From Suilimivivens sp009774465 (lineage in GTDB: Bacteria > Bacillota > Clostridia > Lachnospirales > Lachnospiraceae), in contig CANDAE010000014.1 in NCBI GenBank assembly GCA_947382645.1, positions 35,436 through 99,435 of the forward strand: a DNA stretch of 64,000 nucleotides, given 5' to 3'. The translations under genes and the position numbers were made by a program. A model generated the notes under the pieces. It ran no database searches and was not told the origin of the DNA. It saw only the letters and a program-made list of their open reading frames with translations. This document shows, piece by piece, positions 36,515-44,453 of the stretch. How positions within the stretch are numbered: position 1 is the stretch's first letter; each line of letters opens with the position of its first letter.

Positions 36515-37146
36515 AAAAGGTATTAAGTTGGTGGAGTGGCAGATGGGGAATTTTTTCTGCAAGGCATCCTGAATTGGCAAAATGGATTTATCAGATTTTT
36601 CATTTTATTGTTTTCAGCATGGGAGTAACTGTTTTTCAATATCTGGTATTTACTTTTATGCCGGGGATGCTGGGAATTAAGCTTGCAGGAACGGAATTTA
36701 TGTGGCCAAGGATTCCCATGAAATTGTTTGGGGTGGAGTTTGTCTGGAGTATTTTAGGATATAATGTTTTAAGGGATGGAGCAGGCTGTGTAATGATTGG
36801 GGGCGGTCTGGGATATTTTATCAGTTACGAGACCGGTTCCCTTCTGGCCCAGTGCATTAATTTCCCACTGCAGAGGAATATTACCTTTAAAAGCCACGGA
36901 AATCCTGTTTATCAGGCGCTTTGGTATCTGGCGGCGTGGGTGGTAATTTCCTTCATCTGCAATGGATTCAATAATTTGTGGATGCCTGTTGCTTCTGCCT
37001 ATGTACCGCCTGCGGCGTATAATCTGCTGGTAGCTTTTGTCACAGGCGGCGTATCAATGGTTATTTTCTTTTTTGTATTTAAAATTATCTTTCCGGAAGA
37101 AAGGTCTGAAAAAAGCATTCCTGCTATAACCTGTTGTAAAGACTGA
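36511..37146 (+). CDS. GtrA-like membrane protein
   Basis: A 211-residue polytopic protein with about four to five helices. The segment LLAQCINFPLQRNITFKSHG matches the GtrA-family signature near the middle. GtrA proteins are thought to move polyprenyl-linked sugars across the membrane. The ATG overlaps the glycosidase stop by four bases, making it the last gene of the five-gene operon that starts at 29484. Its 3' end overlaps the convergent S-component gene by 23 bases. Confidence 0.75.
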   Translation: MKKVLSWWSGRWGIFSARHPELAKWIYQIFHFIVFSMGVTVFQYLVFTFMPGMLGIKLAGTEFMWPRIPMKLFGVEFVWSILGYNVLRDGAGCVMIGGGLGYFISYETGSLLAQCINFPLQRNITFKSHGNPVYQALWYLAAWVVISFICNGFNNLWMPVASAYVPPAAYNLLVAFVTGGVSMVIFFFVFKIIFPEERSEKSIPAITCCKD

Positions 37147-37657
37147 GAAGTTGAAAGCGAAAGCACAAAATCATAGCGGCAATTGCGCCGACTGCAGCCT
37201 GCAGAATCTGAAAAGGCAGCTTAAGAAGGGCGTATTCCGGTGTACTGTAGATAAAGGCTCTCCCTAGGGAATAACCAACAATCATAATGATTGCGCCAAG
37301 AAAAACGCCAAGGCCTGCGCCAAAGGCTTTGGTTTTGCAGCCGGAGAAGGCATGTCGGGTGCAGAGGGAGATCACCACCGCCTGTAAGCCATGTGTTGCC
37401 AAAGAAACAAACATGGGCGTGGGATAGAAGAAAAAATCTCCCAGAAAAGCACCGATTCCGCCTACCATAAATGCGCCAAAGGGATCAAGTAAAATGCCGG
37501 CTGTGCAGATAACAATATCGTTTAAATAAAGATGTCCGCCGGGAACAGGAACGCCAAAGGAACTTAAGGCAATATTCATTGCCATTAACATTGCAGTGAC
37601 TGCCATCAGGCGTAAATGATTTTTATTTTTAGAAGATGATATTTTTTCTGTTGTCAT
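37124..37657 (-). CDS. ECF transporter S component (vitamin-specific subunit)
   Basis: A 177-residue membrane protein with about six helices. GVPVPGGHLYLNDIVI and the long loop GAFMVGGIGAFLGDFFFYPTP are typical of S components, which bind a vitamin or metal and share an energising module encoded elsewhere. ATG 37657 has GGAG six bases upstream; longer in-frame starts back to 37732 lack this. The substrate is not deducible: no riboswitch is recognised in the 220 bases upstream, and no biosynthetic genes adjoin. Confidence 0.82.
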   Translation of the reverse strand: MTTEKISSSKNKNHLRLMAVTAMLMAMNIALSSFGVPVPGGHLYLNDIVICTAGILLDPFGAFMVGGIGAFLGDFFFYPTPMFVSLATHGLQAVVISLCTRHAFSGCKTKAFGAGLGVFLGAIIMIVGYSLGRAFIYSTPEYALLKLPFQILQAAVGAIAAMILCFRFQLLSLYNRL

Positions 37658-37877
37658 AGTTTTCTCCATTTCCGCGCTGCTTTTGCGCATGATGTAATTG
37701 TAAGTGAACTGTTTATGGATTATATTACACATAATATGGAATGGATAACAGTGCCAAAATTGATATTTTTAACCATACCAGTTTGCGGTGAATATCAGAA
37801 ATTTACACTTTAAATGAGAAATGAAAATATAACATTGATAAATAGCATTAAAAAAATCCATTATTTTGAAAAAAATC

Positions 37878-37907
37878 TTGACAAGCACACTAAAAAAATA
37901 GTATACT
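37878..37907 (+). promoter_or_regulatory. Promoter of the tRNA-Val/tRNA-Met pair
   Basis: Consensus TTGACA (37878-37883) and TATACT (37902-37907) with an 18-base spacer end 32 bases before tRNA-Val. The 37733-37870 stretch before it is AT-rich and shows no other clear feature. Confidence 0.8.
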
Positions 37908-37939
37908 AGCAAAGCGGTCAGTCGATAAGACAGGCTCAT

Positions 37940-38012
37940 GGGATCTTAGCTCAGCTGGGAGAGCATCTGCCTTACAAGCAGAGGGTCATAGGTTCGAGCC
38001 CTATAGGTCCCA
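37940..38012 (+). tRNA. tRNA-Val (anticodon TAC)
   Basis: This 73-base cloverleaf has acceptor arms GGGATCT/AGGTCCC with one G-U pair. Its anticodon stem TCTGC/GCAGA closes the loop CTTACAA, and its T arm is ATAGG TTCGAGC CCTAT. The discriminator is A and CCA is not encoded. Confidence 0.96.
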
Positions 38013-38047
38013 CTTTCTGTGAATGCAGAATAATTTCATATCGATAT

Positions 38048-38121
38048 GGCGAGATAGCTCAGTTGGCTAGAGCATACGGTTCATACCCGTAGTGTCGAGG
38101 GTTCAAATCCCCCTCTCGCTA
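38048..38121 (+). tRNA. tRNA-Met (anticodon CAT)
   Basis: This 74-base cloverleaf has acceptor arms GGCGAGA/TCTCGCT (terminal G-U). Its anticodon stem TACGG/CCGTA closes the loop TTCATAC. The stem lacks the three G-C pairs of an initiator, so it is an elongator Met, or less likely an Ile-CAT. CCA is not encoded. Its 3' end adjoins the integrase gene. Confidence 0.92.
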
Positions 38122-38123
38122 TT

Positions 38124-38153
38124 AAAAAACACCGTGGAAATGCGGTGTTTTTT
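38124..38153 (+). terminator. Terminator of the tRNA pair
   Basis: AAAAAACACCG (38124-38134) and CGGTGTTTTTT (38143-38153) form an 11-bp stem with an eight-base loop and a U-run in the 3' arm. It is symmetric enough to work in both directions. The integrase stop codon lies at its edge. Confidence 0.85.
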
Positions 38154-39186
38154 ATTTCGTGTTGCAATTTGTGTTGCATAATTCTTTAAAATGAGAGTTT
38201 ACTTTACTTGACATTTCCTTTTTTCGATCATTCATAGCGTGCCTGTATACAGATTTTAAAACTTTGTCTGACCGCCAGCCTCCATCTTCCATAATATAAG
38301 CATCCGATATACCGAGAGCATGACGGATGGATGCCGAATAATGTCGCAGATCGTGAAAACGGAAGTGATTAATATTATTCCTGCTAAGCACCCTTTGAAA
38401 CATTATTGTGATGGAATGAGGGTTAAGATTTGTAATATGCCCAACTTCTCTAATTCTGTTAGTTACAAACTCTGGAGATTCTATGTATCTATCGGATGTT
38501 TCTGTCTTAGGTGCTTTCAAATGCCATTCTTTATCAGTCCCCAAAACAAGCGAATGGTGCACATGAATTGTATTTCCTTTAATATCATTCATTGACAGTC
38601 CGCATATTTCACCACGCCGCATCATACAAAACGCACCAAGCAGTACCGGTATTTCAAGCTCTGTATTTGTTACTGCATTCACCAGAACTTGTATTTCGCT
38701 GTCTGAGGGGATGCAAAGGTCTGGCTGCACTCTTTGTGGCATAGTGGTATTTAAAGTCAAATTAGAGCCGATTATGGACGAAATGAGCCCATGATAATTA
38801 CGCACAGTTTTTGGAGATTTTGTCTTGCTAAGGTTGCTTATGATATTTTGAACATCATCTTGTGTTATGTCAGAAATTTTTATATTACAGAATATGGAAT
38901 ATTTCTCTTTAAGCATCTTTTGTATGTTTCGGTACCCTCTGATAGTGGAAGGAGAAAGAACAGCTTCTTTTACAGCAATGTAATTTTCCAGTTCATCACA
39001 AAAGAGATTTTCATTTTGTGTATTCTTCCGATTCTTTTCTTTGTCCATAACATACTGTGTAGCTTTTAATTCAGCTTCTTTTTTGGTATCGGCAGTAAAA
39101 GACTTGTACTTTCGCTTCCCATTTTCCATGCCAATATAAATAAGGCATCTGTATTTGCCTGATGGCAGTTTTTTGGCTGTAGCCAT
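38152..39186 (-). CDS. Tyrosine-family integrase of a mobile element
   Basis: A 344-residue site-specific recombinase. An N-terminal arm-binding region (SGKYRCLIYIGMENGKRKYK) and a SAM-like core-binding domain (about residues 60-150) precede the catalytic domain with MRRGEICGL (first Arg), HDLRHYSAS (His-x-x-Arg), GGW and the nucleophile in VYRHAM. The C-terminal residues are CNTNCNTK-like. Its 3' end abuts tRNA-Met, the standard integration geometry. GGAGGATGA precedes the ATG. No second copy of the tRNA 3' end was found in the window, so the element end is undefined. Confidence 0.92.
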   Translation of the reverse strand: MATAKKLPSGKYRCLIYIGMENGKRKYKSFTADTKKEAELKATQYVMDKEKNRKNTQNENLFCDELENYIAVKEAVLSPSTIRGYRNIQKMLKEKYSIFCNIKISDITQDDVQNIISNLSKTKSPKTVRNYHGLISSIIGSNLTLNTTMPQRVQPDLCIPSDSEIQVLVNAVTNTELEIPVLLGAFCMMRRGEICGLSMNDIKGNTIHVHHSLVLGTDKEWHLKAPKTETSDRYIESPEFVTNRIREVGHITNLNPHSITIMFQRVLSRNNINHFRFHDLRHYSASIRHALGISDAYIMEDGGWRSDKVLKSVYRHAMNDRKKEMSSKVNSHFKELCNTNCNTK

Positions 39187-39236
39187 AATATCATCCTCCT
39201 TTTGGGCATAAAAATGCCCGGAAACTTGATTTTGTT

Positions 39237-39288
39237 CCGGGAAAATGATACAATTTATGAGTCGTCATGATTGTATCGGGTTTCCCGG
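39237..39288. other. Large hairpin in the integrase leader
   Basis: CCGGGAAA (39237-39244) pairs with TTTCCCGG (39281-39288) and GATACAAT (39247-39254) with ATTGTATC (39270-39277), leaving a 15-base loop. It lies about 50 bases before the integrase ATG and could be a recombination or regulatory site. GGGCAT/ATGCCC closer to the ATG adds a second small hairpin. Confidence 0.5.
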
Positions 39289-39354
39289 TATAATACTGTA
39301 CCTACCGCCTTGGTGTTGGCGCACTGGGGCGGTTTTTATTGTAATATTCAATTA

Positions 39355-39546
39355 TCAATCCCAGTCTATGGCTTCATGGGAAACCGTTCCATTTTCAATC
39401 CTGTCTTTTCTACCTGCTTCAATTGCTTCTATTTCGTCTGGTTCAGGTTTGACTTCCGGAATAAATTTTATGATGACCTTGTAGAGAACATCAATATCAT
39501 TTTCTGGAACTAATTCAATTAAATTTTTCAACATTTCTTTGCTCAT
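39355..39546 (-). CDS. Putative antitoxin of a RelE/ParE-type pair
   Basis: A 63-residue acidic protein, MSKEMLKNLIELVPENDID..., with a C-terminal PEPDEIEAIEAGRKD segment like the toxin-wrapping tails of RelB-type antitoxins. GGAGG precedes ATG 39546. It lies ten bases downstream of the toxin gene and is read in the same direction, so toxin comes first. Confidence 0.7.
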   Translation of the reverse strand: MSKEMLKNLIELVPENDIDVLYKVIIKFIPEVKPEPDEIEAIEAGRKDRIENGTVSHEAIDWD

Positions 39547-39556
39547 GCTATGCCTC

Positions 39557-39796
39557 CTATAATCTTTTATATGCCTGACCTCTTGGAATAATATTGTCAA
39601 TATAGATTGTATTATCTTCCATTGAAAAAAGTACTCTTAAATCTCCAACACGGAGCCTGTAGCCATCTTTTACACCCTGTAACTTTTTAATATCCCCAAA
39701 AGGTATTTTTTCAATCGCTTCTTTCAGTCTTTGCTTTGTCAACTTGTCAGCGGAATTTATGTATTTGATAGATTTTTTACTGTATTCTATTTGCAT
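39557..39796 (-). CDS. RelE/ParE-type toxin
   Basis: A 79-residue basic protein with the RelE fold pattern: IEYSKKSIKYINSADKLTKQ, then LQGVKDGYRLRVGDLRVLFS and a C-terminal IDNIIPRGQAYKRL. The Arg-rich strand RLRVGDLRV is the usual catalytic surface. Family members cleave ribosome-bound mRNA or block gyrase. It has an AAAGGATG ribosome site. It lies within the accessory stretch behind the integrase. Confidence 0.82.
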   Translation of the reverse strand: MQIEYSKKSIKYINSADKLTKQRLKEAIEKIPFGDIKKLQGVKDGYRLRVGDLRVLFSMEDNTIYIDNIIPRGQAYKRL

Positions 39797-39853
39797 TGTT
39801 ATATCACATCCTTTTTCCTTAGATTTTATTAAAACGACGGGCGGTTTTAAATT

Positions 39854-40072
39854 TTATATTCGCCATCTGTAACCACATGACTGGCATACTGCATAAGTGA
39901 CAACTTGATCTTTCTTTCTGGTAAGCAAAGGTATAAGTATTAACCATCCAATACAGGATATGGCTAAAATGATATACAGCAGTACCATTAAGCACCCAGT
40001 TTTTTTCTGTTCATTTACCGTTTGATATTGAATATTATTATTATGGCATTTAGGGCACATTCTTACATTCAT
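39854..40072 (-). CDS. Small zinc-ribbon membrane protein
   Basis: A 72-residue protein. CPKCHNNNIQYQ near the N-terminus and CQSCGYRW at the C-terminus form a split zinc ribbon around a hydrophobic helix (about residues 27-49). The ATG overlaps the stop of the Mrr-like frame by four bases, so the two were cotranslated. Its role is unknown; it may tether the nuclease or sense something at the membrane. Confidence 0.65.
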   Translation of the reverse strand: MNVRMCPKCHNNNIQYQTVNEQKKTGCLMVLLYIILAISCIGWLILIPLLTRKKDQVVTYAVCQSCGYRWRI

Positions 40073-40478
40073 TTATTTGTTCCTCCAATCATTTCATTCA
40101 ATTTATCTCTATCCCATAATTTTACACCTAATGCTTGTGCTTCTTCTATAGCTTGTTGGGTAAAATAACGGTTTGTTATAACAACAGCAATATCTTTATG
40201 ATAAAGGATTTTTCCGGTATGTGCTTGCTGTACTGCGGCGTTTCCAACATTATCAGAGTAGCATTTACATTGTATGGCATATGTAATATCATCTTTTTCA
40301 GCTAACACATCAACTCCATGATCTCCGCTTTTTGCGTTATTTCAACATTTACAAATCCATTTTTCGTTAGTAAGTCAGCACAAAAATATTCAAAATCGTG
40401 TCCGTTCATATAATCGAATTTATTATATGAATTAATTCGTTCGGTATAAAAATCTTGTTTATTATTATTTGCTTTCAT
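40069..40478 (-). pseudogene. Mrr-type restriction endonuclease, frameshifted
   Basis: Two overlapping frames together encode one Mrr_cat-like domain. The first ends at about 40302 after NGFVNVEITQK. Adding one base in the A5 run (40329-40333) restores SGDHGVDVLAEKDDI in frame with AIQCKCYSDNVGNAAVQQ. The restored protein has the catalytic Asp (GVDVL) and the QxK motif (QCKCY) of PD-(D/E)XK enzymes that cut methylated DNA. ATG 40478 gives about 137 residues. Either the gene is dead, the slip is a sequencing error, or expression needs slippage. Confidence 0.75.
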
Positions 40479-40645
40479 ATTATGGTTTGTATTGATTGTT
40501 ACAACTTTATTATATAAAATTGTGAAGGAAGTGTAAAGCCTGCGTGAAAAAATAAGGATATAAGCAATATAAGATATCTTTAGATAATCTGGTAAAATGT
40601 CATATTTTGGTGTATGATGAAGAAAATGCATTAGGGGGATGCTGT

Positions 40646-41851
40646 ATGATACAAATGCTTACTTATAGTGGTAAAGAGGAGAAGTTAAAGGGAAATGAGA
40701 TTGTTTTAAATTCCATTCATGCTCCTCAATCGTTAGATGAATTCGATATTAATATAATCAGTTTGGCGGATGAAAATTTATGGGTAAACTATCAAGATAG
40801 TAAATCAAGAATAGACAGTAGTGAAGATTTAGGCAGTTTATCAACGATGATCATAAATAGTCGTAAAACAAAAGTCGTTATTTTGGTACCTCAAAATGAA
40901 ACATATGAATTTGCTTTTTATGAATATCAGGGGTATGCAAAGTCATGTGAACTAAAATACATACTGAATCAATTGGTTGATTATATTCTGCCCAAATTGT
41001 ATTCAGGATTTAATAGAATTTCTCTTTGCTATGAAAATACCAAAACAAAAATAGGAAATGGAAATATATCTGCGGCATTTTATTTTGAAAGTGCAGAGGA
41101 TGTCTTATTGTCGTCCGAAAAAAGCAATAAGCCTACAGCCATAAACTGCGGGGATGTTATTTTATCCACATTGGAGCTGAAAGAATATGAACAGGTAATA
41201 TTTTTTTTAAAAGAAATTAATTTGCTTCGTCAGAAGCAGGCGGCGCCTGACTGGATGAAGGAAATAATCATGTTTGATGATGAGCAGCAATTTGTGACGA
41301 TAGAAAAAAACAGGCAGGCAATTAAAACTGCTGAAAATAATATAGCAAATGCTATGGAAAAGATAGATAAAAATAATGAATATAAGTCTATCTTATATAC
41401 GACGGGTGAGGAATTGGTGAAGGTGGTATTTGAAATATTGGAAAATATGCTTGGCTGCGACCTGTCCCAGTTTGAGGATAAAAAGAAAGAGGATTTTTCC
41501 TTTGAGCAGGATGGGATTGTTTACATTGGAGAAATCAAGGGAATAAGCAGTAATGTAAAATCACAAAACATTTCGCAATTAGAGTTACACCATCAGGGAT
41601 TTATGGATGAACACCCGGAAATAGAGGATAAGAATTTAAGGCAGATTTTAATTATTAACCACCAGAGAAATATGGCATTGCAAAAAAGAGATCCAGTGGA
41701 TAAAAAACAGATTGAACTGGCTTCTAAATATGGCAGCCTGATTGTTGAAACAGGGATTCTTCTTAAGATGTTTGAAAGATATAAGAAAGAGGAATTAACG
41801 AGAGAAGAATGCTTTGCGTTACTTGAACAGAATGGGGTTTTAGAGTTATAA
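40646..41851 (+). CDS. Unknown protein with a C-terminal PD-(D/E)XK-like motif
   Basis: A 401-residue soluble protein, family not recognised. The N-terminal 190 residues are a mixed alpha/beta domain containing the run LWVNYQDSKSRIDSSEDLG. A helical region (about 195-265) leads to a C-terminal part with FEDKKKEDFSFEQDGIVYIG followed directly by EIKG. This D...ExK arrangement, with glycine after the Lys, is typical of PD-(D/E)XK nucleases. ATG 40646 has GGGGG seven bases upstream. It is divergent from the Mrr remnant, near a toxin-antitoxin pair and an integrase, so a defence role is inferred, not shown. Confidence 0.6.
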   Translation: MIQMLTYSGKEEKLKGNEIVLNSIHAPQSLDEFDINIISLADENLWVNYQDSKSRIDSSEDLGSLSTMIINSRKTKVVILVPQNETYEFAFYEYQGYAKSCELKYILNQLVDYILPKLYSGFNRISLCYENTKTKIGNGNISAAFYFESAEDVLLSSEKSNKPTAINCGDVILSTLELKEYEQVIFFLKEINLLRQKQAAPDWMKEIIMFDDEQQFVTIEKNRQAIKTAENNIANAMEKIDKNNEYKSILYTTGEELVKVVFEILENMLGCDLSQFEDKKKEDFSFEQDGIVYIGEIKGISSNVKSQNISQLELHHQGFMDEHPEIEDKNLRQILIINHQRNMALQKRDPVDKKQIELASKYGSLIVETGILLKMFERYKKEELTREECFALLEQNGVLEL

Positions 41852-41916
41852 TGTGATGGCTGCTGTTTTATGGAAACTTTAGTAAAAGTGCTATAAAAGA
41901 AAGGATTATTGCGATT

Positions 41917-42582
41917 ATGAATACGAAACGAATATCTTTTGCTACTCGTATGATTGCCTGCTTTATTGTATTTGCTGCTGTATCTTTGTTCGCCACAACT
42001 GCAATTGCCTCAACCCAAAGCAGCTATAATGGTATGCCTGCTGCCAAAGATGCACAGGTTAATATGAAAGTGGTTACAGCAGATAGAAAAAGTTTCATGT
42101 CAATTATTTATGAAAGTGCGGATATTCTCTACTATGAAGATGGATGCCCTTATATCCATGACATACTTACAAATAATACGGATAGAACTATTACAGAAAC
42201 GCAGTATTGTATGTTGGCCTACGACGAAAATGGCTCGCCGTTAAAGCTGCACTGGGATTTTCTTGACAGCAGTGCAGAAAGCAGCTTTGAAAATGTAGTC
42301 CGGACGAAGGAAAATATTTTATCCGGTCAAACGGAAAACTATCGCGGCGGCTGGTCGTTATATGATGGGGAAGTCATGAAGGATTTTCCTGAAGTTGGAA
42401 ATGGCGGAGTAAATCAAGCCCAATACGCATTATTTTGTTTAAAAGAAGTTACCTTTGAGGATGGTACGATTTGGAGTAACCCAAATTACGAAAACTGGAT
42501 TAAGGCTTATGCAGGAAAAGAAATTGAGATAAATGAGCTGCAAAATTATTATCCATATGAGCATGAGATTATTTTAAATTAA
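41917..42582 (+). CDS. Secreted protein of unknown function (possibly DUF5780)
   Basis: A 221-residue protein with a classical signal peptide (about residues 1-32, MNTKRISFATRMIACF then ATTAIAS). The mature domain contains the run HDILTNNTDRTITETQYCM followed by LAYDENGSPLKLHW, and then SGQTENYRGGWSLYDGE. It is a beta-sandwich-like stretch found in Firmicutes surface proteins; the family name is a tentative recollection. No catalytic residues are evident. It is 65 bases after the nuclease-like gene. Confidence 0.65.
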   Translation: MNTKRISFATRMIACFIVFAAVSLFATTAIASTQSSYNGMPAAKDAQVNMKVVTADRKSFMSIIYESADILYYEDGCPYIHDILTNNTDRTITETQYCMLAYDENGSPLKLHWDFLDSSAESSFENVVRTKENILSGQTENYRGGWSLYDGEVMKDFPEVGNGGVNQAQYALFCLKEVTFEDGTIWSNPNYENWIKAYAGKEIEINELQNYYPYEHEIILN

Positions 42583-42618
42583 AAACAATAGCCTGTCGTG
42601 TTTCAACCTTATAAACTA

Positions 42619-43410
42619 TCACATAAAACTATAAAAATGCATAATATTCATATCACATGGCAGATTTTTTCCATGATTCCCAAGAAAGCCGCATACTCTG
42701 TGGCAGCCATGATCTGGTGCAAATATAAGGGCTGATTGATGGGCAGACCAGTATTTATGAATGGAGGCCTGCAGCAGTTTAAAGGTGGAAATGTTTTCCT
42801 GTAAAGCCTTTAAAGCTTTTTTCCCTTCCGGTGTATGGCGGTGCATCTGATAGTCATAATCTCCATTATAAAGGACGATCAGGTCATAGTGATCCTGTTC
42901 TATCAATTCCAGAGCCTTTTTATTGCAGGTTTCTTTGGAAGGATAAATATAATAATCAATTTTTCGGTTTAAGAAAATTTTTGAAATGCTGTCGCCTTCT
43001 GTGGAGACGATGGCAGCTTTTTTTCCGGCCTGTGGCAGTAGATCAAAAATGGTAGGAACCGTAAGGATTGGCTTTTCATACTTTTGAATGCCATGTTCAG
43101 CAGGTAAAAGGCCGCTGTACATGGAGCCAAAACAAACAGGAGTAACTGGCGGCATTACAGAGAGCATGGGAAGCTTTAAGTCAATTTTCTCTACCATTTC
43201 CTTGAAATAATGTGCATATTTTTCATAAATCCACATGGCAACAGCGTCGGGATTATAGATAAAAATTCGGTCACAGGAACTTTGGCGGTCTAAAACCTGT
43301 TGAATAGGAGGCGCCATTTGACCTGTCGGAGTGACGCCAAGTAAGGCTAGAACAGTTGCGGCTGTTTGGGTGATGCAGATTTGATTCAAAATTTTTTCTT
43401 CTTTTTTCAT
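42619..43410 (-). CDS. Alkaline-phosphatase-superfamily hydrolase
   Basis: A 263-residue protein of the nucleotide pyrophosphatase/phosphodiesterase-like group. TPVCFGSMYSG carries the probable metal-binding Thr nucleophile, YNGDYDYQMHRH the Asp/His metal ligands, and LIFAPDHGCH the late Asp-His pair. It is short for the family and lacks a signal peptide, so a cytosolic phosphodiesterase or phosphatase is likely. The substrate is unknown. It may share a transcript with the kinase and permease genes upstream on this strand. Confidence 0.75.
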   Translation of the reverse strand: MKKEEKILNQICITQTAATVLALLGVTPTGQMAPPIQQVLDRQSSCDRIFIYNPDAVAMWIYEKYAHYFKEMVEKIDLKLPMLSVMPPVTPVCFGSMYSGLLPAEHGIQKYEKPILTVPTIFDLLPQAGKKAAIVSTEGDSISKIFLNRKIDYYIYPSKETCNKKALELIEQDHYDLIVLYNGDYDYQMHRHTPEGKKALKALQENISTFKLLQASIHKYWSAHQSALIFAPDHGCHRVCGFLGNHGKNLPCDMNIMHFYSFM

Positions 43411-43496
43411 TATTCTAATTCTTTCTGGTAGTAGTTTTTATCCTTTACGGAGAAGCATTTCCATTGCAGAAAATTTGGGGTTAATCAAACTAAAGT

Positions 43497-44402
43497 TTAC
43501 GGTTCACTGCATTTGTTCCATTCTTCCATAATCATGTCAAAGATATTATTCAGTCTCTGAATAACCCTGCTATTGACCGGAATCTTTTTATCAAGAAATT
43601 GCATACCTCTTTCCCCCATGAAATCTACACAAAAAATCAGGCAATAGAATATAAATGCTTTATACGCTATCATGTCCGGATGAATCTCATCCAACAGATA
43701 ATCGATATAACTGCTATCCAGGTTCATATTGAGCAATGCGACTTTCGTCATTGCGACAAAGGTAAGCATATCACCAAAACCCATCCAGTCAATATCTATT
43801 ATCCCGGATAATTTTCCTTCGTAAACTAATAAGTTTTTAGTACTAATATCATCCAGATATGGTATTGGCCGCACCTTATCTAAATATTCCTGTATTTCTT
43901 TCCGTATTTGTTTTACAATATTTATTTTATTACTGTCAAAATAATGCTTTCTTTTTATCCGCTCTTCTGCACGACTCAGCATTTCATCAATAACCCGGTT
44001 CCATGTCCAATCCTCATCTGTCCGGATATCTATTTTCGATACCTTTCGCTGTATCTCAATTACTTCTTTGGCAATTTGCTTTTTCTCACTGTCGCTTAAC
44101 TTATAATAGACATTTCCAAAATCGTCTCCGATGATATAAGAAAGAATTAAATAGGAATAGTTTTTATACCCTCCGCTTGACAGTACAACAGGTATTGGAA
44201 TTTCATATGTAGACAACTTATTAAGCCAGTAAACAGTATCTTTATAGGCATCTTTATTTTTACTGCATCTGAGAATAAATTTTTCAGTTGCAGTGGAGAC
44301 GATAAAAACATAGTTCGCAATACCAACACTGCAGCGCTCTATTTGAACAACATTCATTTTCATATTGTTTTCAAATATTATAGTTGCTTCTTTATTATTC
44401 AT
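43497..44402 (-). CDS. APH-family small-molecule kinase
   Basis: A 301-residue aminoglycoside-phosphotransferase-fold protein. IVSTATEKFILRC has the ATP-site Lys region, YLDDISTKNLLV replaces the usual HxDxxxxN catalytic loop (catalytic Asp kept, His lost), and GIIDIDWMGFGD carries the Mg-binding Asp. The variant loop is found in many Firmicutes homologues whose substrates are not aminoglycosides. GGAGGA precedes ATG 44402; a GTG at 44420 is the alternative. Resistance should not be assumed. Confidence 0.78.
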   Translation of the reverse strand: MNNKEATIIFENNMKMNVVQIERCSVGIANYVFIVSTATEKFILRCSKNKDAYKDTVYWLNKLSTYEIPIPVVLSSGGYKNYSYLILSYIIGDDFGNVYYKLSDSEKKQIAKEVIEIQRKVSKIDIRTDEDWTWNRVIDEMLSRAEERIKRKHYFDSNKINIVKQIRKEIQEYLDKVRPIPYLDDISTKNLLVYEGKLSGIIDIDWMGFGDMLTFVAMTKVALLNMNLDSSYIDYLLDEIHPDMIAYKAFIFYCLIFCVDFMGERGMQFLDKKIPVNSRVIQRLNNIFDMIMEEWNKCSEP

Positions 44403-44453
44403 AGGACATTTGTCCTCCACCCTCCATAGACTGACAGAAAATCTGATATAGTT

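Noticed and set aside
39302..39340. ACCGCC/GGCGGT hairpin with TTTT on the plus strand.
   Set aside because: No plus-strand gene precedes it; the stem is short with an 18-base loop, so it was not called a terminator.
39265..39351. A 28-codon frame on the minus strand in the integrase leader (TTG start).
   Set aside because: No ribosome site and it runs across the hairpin; not supported as a gene, though conservation could be tested.
43497..44402. Aminoglycoside resistance from the APH-family gene.
   Set aside because: The catalytic loop lacks the usual His and the neighbours are metabolic; the family is broad, so resistance is not supported.
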